Origin: Morinoia aosen | Lineage: Eukaryota; Arthropoda; Malacostraca; Amphipoda; Talitridae | Length of the DNA: 64,000 bases | Assembly (NCBI GenBank): GCA_030386875.1 | Contig: CM059558.1 | Coordinates: forward strand, 5,465,501-5,529,500 | Reading direction: 5' to 3' | The notes under the pieces: generated by a model | What the model was told of the DNA's origin: nothing | Databases searched by the model: none | Seen by the model: only the letters and a program-made list of their open reading frames with translations | Position numbers and translations under genes: made by a program | Part shown: in pieces, positions 56,811-64,000 of the stretch | Layout: each line of letters opens with the position of its first letter | Numbering within the stretch: the stretch's first letter is position 1

Positions 56811-59800
56811 ATGGCCAAGAAGACAAGTTCAAACGTGAGTATACGAGTTAGGTGAAGCATTTGTTTTGGTTGTAAAATTGAGCTTCAATAGCTAATGAAT
56901 GTAGTGATTTAAATGCAGTTATTAAAGATGTGTTAACTATGAGAGCAACTTGAACTGAATGTAGCCTCTAATATCGCGTCGTTTTCAATTTTCGAACATT
57001 CCAATAACTAATATTCATTCAAGTATGTATCAGCACATATATAAAACACAAAGAAATATATACAATTTCAACAACAGCGTAATTTATTTTAGTAAGACAA
57101 TGTGTTACAATTTATGCGCCCAGTTAGGTTTTAAGCCTATATTAGGGTAGATAGGTTTTATAGAATAAATGCTCTAACATTTCAATCTGTCGAATAAAAC
57201 TTTCATTTTATAGAATGAACATTTCATTTTATAGAATGAACATTTCATTTTTAGAATATCGTGTTCAGAATCGTGTTCCGCGTACCAAACTACATATAAA
57301 AAGATACCAATATCATCGAATTTCAACAATTTTTTGTTAGGATAAATCAGGTTTAACCTTGCCTAACCTAAGATAGCTAACCTAACCTAACCTTACCTTT
57401 CCCTTTACAGATATCAATGGAGGAGTTGATTGGGCTCTTGCCTTCCAGGCCTGCTTTGTGGCAAAAATCTCATCCAGATTTTCAAAATCGAGACATCCGC
57501 ACTGCTTTGTTGGGCGAAATGGCTGACGAATTACAAGCTCCTGGTAAGTAAAAATCAAGAGAAGCTACTTTTATTACATAACGTCATTTTTCACCAGATA
57601 ATTGTTACCTAAGAGTAGGTATATATGTATAATAAAACTTTGTTAATTAGCCAAGGACATAACTTTCATTGCAATAATCATCTCACAATATTTGAGTGTG
57701 AAGATTCAACATTAAAGTGACAAATGATAATTAGGAATACGGTGAATGAGATACAATGCTAATAATGTAAATTTATAGTATTTGTATTATGTATTTTGAT
57801 TGATAGAGGGAAGCGTGCTAGGTACACTGCCTACACATTACCAATAATACACATTTTAGTGAACCTTAGCAGCTTGCCACGGAACAGCACCTTCTCCATT
57901 GACATAATTCTTGAGCTGGTCACGGATCCATGAAGGATAGGCCGCTGGTCTTCCGCGATAATGGGTTTGCTGATTGCCAGTAGGGACTCCAGGCCAGGCT
58001 TCATAATCATTCACATCTACTTTTTCCATAGACATAACAAAGTTATGGAGCACGATTGTCGCCAGCGTAATTTCAGTAGCAGTTTCAACTTTTACATCCA
58101 TTGCTGTGCGAAGCACACGCCACTTTCCGGCCAAAATACCGAACGCACTTTCAATGCAACGGCGGCAACGAGAATGCCTATAGTTGAAAACTCTCTTTTC
58201 ATAAGTCATGTCAGAAATGTAAGGGGTAATGAGATCTTTCCGAAGAGGATACGCAGCGTCACCAAGTAGGAAAAATGGCAGATCTCTTTGGAAGTCTGCG
58301 GCTGTTATGGCAGTTGCTGGCAAGTCAAATGCATTGGAGTCCATAATAGCCTTAATTTTCGATCGTCCGAAAATGCCTCCCTTCCATACGCTCCGACATC
58401 CACGAACAAGAAACTGAGATCTGGGCCAGCAACACCTTGAAGCACGATTGAGAAGAATTTCTTGTAATTGTAATATTCAGAACCACTGTTGTCTGGGCAC
58501 TGAAGGCGGACGGATGTGTTTTCCGTCAATGCAACCAATGGTGTTTGGAAAATTCCATCTCTCAAAGAACTCTTTTGCTGAATTTTGAAGGGATTCTCTT
58601 GTCGGCATTGGCAGATATATCTCATGTAGTTCCCATATAGCCAGACAAGTTTCCTTGACAATGAGAGCTACGGTTGATACTCCAATGCGAAAAGAAAAAG
58701 CCAACGATGAGAATGATGCTCCAGTGGCCAAAAACCTGCAAGTAAAAACAATAAAGATCAACATCTTGGCCTAACCACAGTCTAATAATAAATAACAGGG
58801 CAAAAACAGCAACTCTAAGCTTTATCATAAGAACCTTAAAGTTAATAATTCCGTACGTTTCGGACATCTGTCCATCTTCAGCTCCACAATCTGTACAGGT
58901 TATAAAATTTAATTTCACAATATTTTTCTAAAACAGGTACAAAAGACAACATCCCTATGGGCATTTAAAAGAGTACTGTACTTTGAGGCAATCTGGACGG
59001 GGAGATTTATGAATATTAATTTCGGCTTTAGTTTTAAAAATATAAAGGCTTTGCAAAATCCTTAGATCTATTTCGTTACTGCAGGATGCTAAAATTTTGA
59101 AATTATTTATTCAATGATCTTTTTCTTTTTCAGTTGCCGAGGTGAAAGAACGCCTGAAAAACATCAAGGACTCTATGAGGAAGCAAGTTAATTCTCTACC
59201 AAAAACAAAATCAGGCGCTCCAGCCTTTGAAATGGCGTCTCAGATCACGTGGCCCTACTTTACAAAACTTCTATTCATGAAAGAGGAATTAGTGGGCCGT
59301 AAAATGATATCCAGCGTCCCAACGTACACCCCTAGCACTCAAGAACAATGTGATACCGAGAGTTTGGAGGGAAATAACCAGCAACGTGACGAGGGTAATG
59401 TGTTGCAGCAAACACTTGAGTCCTCAGGAATACTTCCAGCGGAAAGTAGGTGCTCAAGCAGGGCATCAAGCACTTCAACAAGTGAAGGGTCACAGGTGAA
59501 AAGAAAAAGGAATACAAAAGCAAGCTCAGATAACATACAACAGGAAAAGTTGAAGCTACTGAAAGAAAGTCTTGAAATGTCAAGAAATAAAATGGAAGAA
59601 AATAAAGATTCTTTTGATGTGTTTGCTAGTGATTTGGCAAACGATCTTAGGCAAATTGTTGACGGAAAGCTACTCGTACAAACTAAACTTGAATTAAAGC
59701 AAATAACTTCCAAAGCATTGCTGAGACAAATGAATGCTGCGTCTGGCGAGAAATCATCTTACGTGCATCAAACATTCCAAATGGAGACTGGCTATGTACA

Positions 59801-59918
59801 GGGAGCATGCAACATCCAGCCAAAAAATGAGACTCACAAGTCAGCAGCCCAATTGCCAGAAATAACAGTTGAACCGGTATATGCAACACTGTACACTCCT
59901 AACAATTGGGATACATAA
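56811..59918 (+). CDS. MADF/BESS-domain accessory protein of Harbinger H2, three exons
   Basis: Exons 56811-56834, 57411-57543 and 59134-59918 join in frame (donors GTGAGT and GTAAGT, acceptors TTACAG and TTTCAG) to give 313 codons with no stop. The N-terminal half is a MADF (Myb/SANT-like) DNA-binding domain: ELIGLLPSRPALWQKSHPDF, GEMADELQ, KERLKNIKDSMRKQ, ITWPYFTKLLFM. A Ser/Glu-rich linker with KRKRN follows. Near the end FASDLANDLRQIVDG with KLELKQI resembles a BESS interaction motif. In Harbinger elements such a protein carries the transposase to the nucleus and helps it bind the ends. The start is chosen because ATG GCC AAG lies directly before a good donor in the right phase. Confidence 0.8.
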
Positions 59919-60849
59919 AACAATATTACGTCACACTCTGATTAATGAAACAAAAGCCTTCTGTAAAGTGTAGACTGCTTTAATTCTTGTAGCAATTTAT
60001 TGCATCCTACTCACCTCAAAGTGACCACAAGACGCTCCTTAGTGCCAATTTGCTTACGGAAACTGGTGGTCCTGTAAGTAAATGAAAAATTAATAAATAA
60101 CTCATTCGCATTAACTACACATGTTTTTCTTGCAGCTGTTTCTAGAAAAAACAAACTTTATAATTATTATTGAACTACATTATTTGTAATGTTTTTTATT
60201 TTCTTTTTAATTTTGCAGGTCATATAGACTTCACGGGTAGTATTTTTTTCTAAACATTATAATCTTTTCTTTATCTATTTCATTAAAAAGAAATTTTGCA
60301 AGCGTATACGAGTTATTTAATAGTATGTAAGTTATTTCCAGAAGGTTTATGTTTTCGTTTCCTTCATTTGGTATGATATATCAAATTTAATAAACCAAAA
60401 TGTATTTTCATTTATAATTCCTATTAATAACATAGAAAGAAGGCTACATCATTACATGAATGTTACCTATTGAGGTTGAACACTACGAAAAGTACGTTAC
60501 TTGAAACGTGAGAGTCTCACGAGTTGCTAAATGATTTATAATATGAATAGCAAGCTTCATAGAAACGATACAACTCTTATATAGGAACGGGACATTACTA
60601 AAACCTAAACCAAGTAACTTTGTCTTACCTTTTTGCAATTTTTTCCTCTACAAGGGAGTGTAAACTCTCGAAAGAGGCTGGTTTCATCCTTAAGTATGAG
60701 AAAAATCGAGATTCATCTCTTATCAGATCCTCGTACAGATGATGAAATTCACCATGGGTTTCTCTCGCAGAATTAACGGGATGTACCCAGTGCTTTCTTT
60801 TATTTTTTACTCCGTCCAGCAGCAGGAATGCACTCACGAAGTCCTCCAT
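57856..60849 (-). pseudogene. Harbinger H2 transposase, two exons, two frameshifts
   Basis: Exon 1 60849-60629 encodes KRKHWVHPVNSARETHGEFH and RDESRFFSYLRMKPASFE. It splices in phase (GTAAG donor at 60628, TTGCAG acceptor at 58736) to exon 2 from 58735: FLATGASFSSLAFSFRIG, then NTIGCIDGKHIR with the first Asp, LLGDAAYPL with the second Asp, and CIESAFGILAGKWRVL with the Glu. The DDE triad is intact but the frame changes twice. One change is near 58512 at a TCCG tandem duplication, and one near 58380. It would cut at TWA sites. Confidence 0.85.
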
Positions 60850-60950
60850 AGCGACTGATCAATCGCGCCGCTCCGCTTGTATATGAACACCTCGCCGCTT
60901 CGCTCCGCTATACTCCTCGCCGCTCCGCTCGTAGTGTGTAAGCACCCTAA

Positions 60951-61935
60951 GCTCTGGCTCTTTTCCAGCGCGAAGCGTTCTGTGGTGTTTTCAGTTGACG
61001 ATATTTTTGGTAAAATTGCTCTCGAATAAGACGGGTTTGGGTGAGTTTTACGCTCCGGTACGGCTTAGGGAAGCGGGCGGTGGAGAGTACTATGGTAGGG
61101 ATACAATCGGAAGCAATAGCCATAATTTTGTTTGAGAAATAGGTCGAGAGCTTCCTCGCACGTTGCCTGCTCGGGAATTAGCATTTCATCCCATTGAGGG
61201 TGGTTCTCATAAGACGACCAGACTGCCTTCTTCGTATTCCACATCGTTCGGTTCGGTTCACACAGTTGTTGGCCCATTATCCTCGTGATGATGGGGCAAT
61301 GGTCACTGTCCTCTGGAGAATCGCAAGTAGCCCACACCAAATCAGCACTCAGACGGGAGGAGGCGAACGTTAAGTTTAAGTGTATTGTGGACTCAGAACC
61401 CTGGGATATTCTAGTGGAAGATCCGGTATTCAGAAGTGAAAGGTTGTGTTCGTTCATGAATTCTTCTAGTTGGCCTCGAGCATCGCTCCTTCTGCATCCC
61501 CACGCCACGCTGTAGGCATTATAGTCTCCCATCAGGGGTATTGGCGAGGGCAGCTGGGTGAGCAAATCGCGTAGAGCGATGATGGTCAGGTTATGGCTTC
61601 TCGATGAGTAAAGAGAGACCACTGTGACATGCCTGGATAGTTGCACGGTGGCAGCGATCACTTGGAGGTGTGACGTTAATACAACTTGTTGGGAGGAAAT
61701 GGACTCGTGGACTATTAATCCTACCCCTCCGTGAGGGGTGAAATGGAAGTGGCCGTGTTTTGCAATCAATGAGTAATGCGGTATGGAGAACGTAGAATTG
61801 AGCCAAAGTTTAGTCTCCTAGCTGTAGCGCTATAACGGGAGGGTTATAGCATTGTATGAGATCTAGCAGTTCATCCTTCTTTGCCCGGATGCCTTGACAG
61901 TTCAACTATAAAATGTACGTCTTGTCTGTTTAAGG
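60951..61935 (-). pseudogene. non-LTR ORF2 APE-type endonuclease
   Basis: Minus-strand order: LNCQGIRAKKDELLDL near 61900, then a frame change, then 61769-61065: HGGVGLIVHESI, VVSLYSSRSHN, PLMGDYNAYSVAWG (catalytic Asp and Asn), LNLTFASSRL, and DSDHCPIITRI (catalytic Asp-His). These are the exonuclease-endonuclease-phosphatase signatures. It nicks target DNA for target-primed reverse transcription. Confidence 0.82.
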
Positions 61936-61950
61936 ATGTGAAGATTGGTT

Positions 61951-62157
61951 CTATTGTTGATCCTGTTCGTAGATCTCCCTTGCTTCACTTCTGACAGTCG
62001 GGTTGTTTTCACTGGTGAGCTCGCTGTCACTCATGGCCGAGTCGTAGTCTGAGACCACTTGTACGTGTGCAGTAAGCCCCCCGCCACCAGCTGGGTCCCC
62101 GCACACTGCCTCGGAGAGTTGTCTCTTCCATCCATCATGGATTATCTTCCATCTCAT
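61951..62157 (-). pseudogene. likely C-terminal end of non-LTR ORF1
   Basis: A 68-codon frame ending shortly before ORF2, rich in Ser, Glu and Asp, without a visible zinc knuckle. Placement is the main support. Confidence 0.35.
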
Positions 62158-62270
62158 GGATTATCTTGGCCAAAGCCCTGTGTACGGCCGCCTTGCTGGT
62201 AAACCCTTCTGATGGAAGTTTTTTGATCTCAACTATTTCCATTTTCTTTATTTAACTTTTGTTGATTCAG

Positions 62271-62640
62271 CTGAAACAAATGAATGAAATGTATGAAACA
62301 AAATAAATTTCGTGAAAGCCTACTCGAATGGCTTACATATCAAGTGTTGCATGATCATGACAGCAGTTATAAGAATTGCAAAAAATAAAAGTGCCTAGAT
62401 ACAGGTCTTCAATGAGATCATTATTTATTTAGGAAAGTCAATGAATAAAAACTTGAAACGTTTCGACCTCCAGGATCATTATTAACCATTATTATGACAT
62501 GCAATAAATTTTTCCGCCACAACCAACGTAATAGTAAGAACATTTTATTATTTTGTTCCTTTAATTTTTTGCTTTGCTTTTTTACGATTGATGTAAATTT
62601 GATATTTTACTATTTTTTCTACTTGTTTTCAGGTTGATAA
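62271..62640. other. spacer; possible Penelope-type terminal sequence
   Basis: The minus strand reads AATGATCCTGGAGGTCGAAACG at about 62490-62460, similar to terminal sequences of Penelope-like elements. Otherwise nothing. Confidence 0.35.
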
Positions 62641-63900
62641 TGCTCTATAGTTACAAACTCAATAGTTACAAACTCAATAGAAAAGCTCAATAACCTTGAA
62701 ACGTGTAAGAATCAAACTCTATACTAAAATATACTCACGTAATAGGCACAGGTCAAAAATTAAATTTCTTAGCCTTTGCAATCGACAGTTCTGAACGCAG
62801 TTTTTCCACCTCAGTGTATAGAAAACCTGAAGACTCTGGAATACATCTTAGCACCAACAGCGAATGTCCACAAAAATATAAAGACAATGCAATTAAAGCT
62901 TCGATCCATCGCACCTACAAGATAGCATCAAATTGGCAGATTTTCCACGAGAATATTCAAAGACTTAAACAAGCATTCATCAACATCGGATACACCGATA
63001 CCCTTTACCCTTTTCGATAACATCCTCAAAATCTACTTATCTAAACGTGAAGAAAACACTCAACAACAAAGGTCCACAAAGTGTATGATCAAAACCAGTA
63101 CTCCACGGCATATAAAACAGACGAAAGAATATTGAAACAAATCGTGAAAAAACACACAAGATGCAAAAACTCAAATGAAAAATTACAAGTTATTTTTTTA
63201 TACAAATGTTCTAAGATCACCAGCCCAATCTCCAAGAACAATCACAATTCACAACCCGGCACCCCCTAGTTTGAAACAGACTAATGTGGTGTACGAATTC
63301 ACTTGCACCCATGAGGATGTGAACCTCATAAACGTACGTACATTGGCATGACAACCACTTCACTCTCCAGATGTTCAACAATGCACTTAGCCTCCGGCGG
63401 TCCAAAAATAGACACAAACAATACACATAAAATAAAACTCACCCGCAAGAACCTTGTCAATAACACAAAAATCATTAACAAAGAATCAGATCATAACACA
63501 CTCCTAACAGTCGAAGCAATTCTCATCCAAAACAAAAACCCGTTTATCAATAACCAAAATACTGGCACTGTGCGCACCCTAAAACTCCACACATAGTTTT
63601 TGCCACAACTGTACGCCCCGATTTCACCAACCTTCCTTTACCCGCCTCGCCATTTGCCAAGATGTACTACAATGACTGTACAGTATCCTTCCTCGTTCGA
63701 ACCCAAGCTAAACTGGTCACTGCGTTAATTAACAGTCGTTGCACATAGCTGCTAACTCATCCTGTAAATTTCTAGATGAGCCTGAAGATGCCGGCACAGA
63801 GAAGAAACGTGTTGCGCAACTTAACAATATTACTTGAAGAGAAATCTGTGAATAGAATACACCATTCACGAACGGTCAATAAAAGAATAGGATAAGAGAA
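62640..63900 (+). mobile_element. Penelope-like element copy 2, 5'-truncated
   Basis: Contains thumb (FSTSVYRKPEDSG, HRTYKIASNWQIFHENIQRL), endonuclease remnants (EFTCTHED, then MTTTSLSRCSTMHLASGG) and a C-terminal segment to 63596, broken into several frames. It is about 85-90 percent like copy 1 where they overlap and shows the uninterrupted sequence at the site where copy 1 holds the mariner. The 3' end continues to about 63900. Confidence 0.78.
63776..63812 (+). ncRNA. hammerhead-like core in Penelope 3' region (weak)
   Basis: CTGAAGA is followed after about 15 nt by GAAAC, the conserved core spacing of hammerhead ribozymes, which are known from Penelope-like terminal repeats. Helix II is not well formed, so it may be degenerate. 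Confidence 0.25.
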
Positions 63901-64000
63901 CCCTCACTACCTTATCAGTTAATTTAGAGGCTTCTACCATCAGGAAGTGTACACTCCTGGGCGATAATGCCGGCGTCAGCCCCCGGCCGCACAGGGTCCA

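Larger units (their letters stand above)
56253..60947. mobile_element. Harbinger element H2, two genes
   Basis: Ends GGGTGCTTACACACTACGAG and its complement, with TAA at 56250-56252 (shared with H1) and 60948-60950. It carries a transposase on the minus strand and a MADF-type gene on the plus strand, the two-gene layout of PIF/Harbinger elements. A second terminus-like block (CTTACACACTACAAGCGGAG) lies at about 56334. Confidence 0.88.
53290..62270 (-). mobile_element. APE-type non-LTR retrotransposon, split by two Harbinger elements
   Basis: ORF1 end at 62157-61951, ORF2 endonuclease 61935-60951, RT 55029-53319, all minus strand, with 55030-60950 filled by Harbinger elements. The coding resemblance resumes on both sides of the insertion. 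Multiple frame changes are seen. The endonuclease and RT resemble the Jockey/R1 side of non-LTR diversity. The exact clade is not determined. Confidence 0.75.

Noticed and set aside
57361..57400. CCTAA repeats suggesting insect telomere sequence
   Set aside because: Only a few units, lying in the pyrimidine-rich tract before an exon; not an array.
1..64000. tRNA, rRNA or CRISPR arrays
   Set aside because: No cloverleaf-type or rRNA-like segment recognised; tandem repeats have no spacers of the CRISPR kind.

Overview
The window is transposon-dense eukaryotic DNA. AT-rich spacers, spliceosomal introns, CRE/CCAAT-type promoter motifs, irritans-like and DD41D mariners, P-like, hAT and Harbinger DNA transposons, two Ty3/gypsy elements, a Penelope-like element and an APE-type non-LTR element together suggest an arthropod, probably an insect. 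I cannot place it more precisely. No rRNA, tRNA, CRISPR array or bacterial-type operon was seen. The only candidate host coding pieces are two short putative first exons (17696-17722 and 38634-38737).

Left third (1-15884): a mariner (minus strand, running off the left edge) lies inside the RNase H region of a plus-strand Ty3/gypsy element (gypsy-1, 1014-5544). Gypsy-1 ends in a 222-bp LTR. A second, minus-strand gypsy element (gypsy-2, 5545-15884, 850-bp LTRs about 98 percent alike) abuts that LTR. Gypsy-2 keeps gag, protease, RT, RNase H and integrase, with two frameshifts.

Middle (15885-39255): this is dominated by a P-element-like gene on the minus strand. It has a THAP exon (36997-36688), a 10.7-kb intron, a large catalytic exon (26014-20697) and a C-terminal exon (19924-19337), and the splice phases are consistent. 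The catalytic exon carries an 11-residue tandem repeat and is split by a 2.76-kb foldback element with a 9-bp target duplication. The long intron holds a 25/21-bp satellite array with an orientation switch. It also holds a 6-kb element (28406-34393) with CAGGGTTGC ends, GGAGTC-repeat termini and a perfect 8-bp target duplication. A second P-like 5' fragment lies at 15885-17420. CRE-rich putative promoters lie to the right of both THAP exons.

Right third (39256-64000): a 2.4-kb GGAGTC-related satellite (40396-42838); a degenerate hAT with 8-bp target duplication (44251-48197) and a related MITE; another hAT remnant; a Penelope-like element (50165-53280) split by a DD41D mariner; and an APE-type non-LTR element (about 53290-62270, minus). 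The non-LTR element is split by two Harbinger elements inserted back to back with shared TAA (55030-56249 and 56253-60947). The larger Harbinger carries an intact three-exon MADF/BESS gene and a frameshifted transposase. A second Penelope fragment closes the window.

Nearly every long coding sequence belongs to a mobile element, and most are broken. The order of insertion can be read from the nesting.
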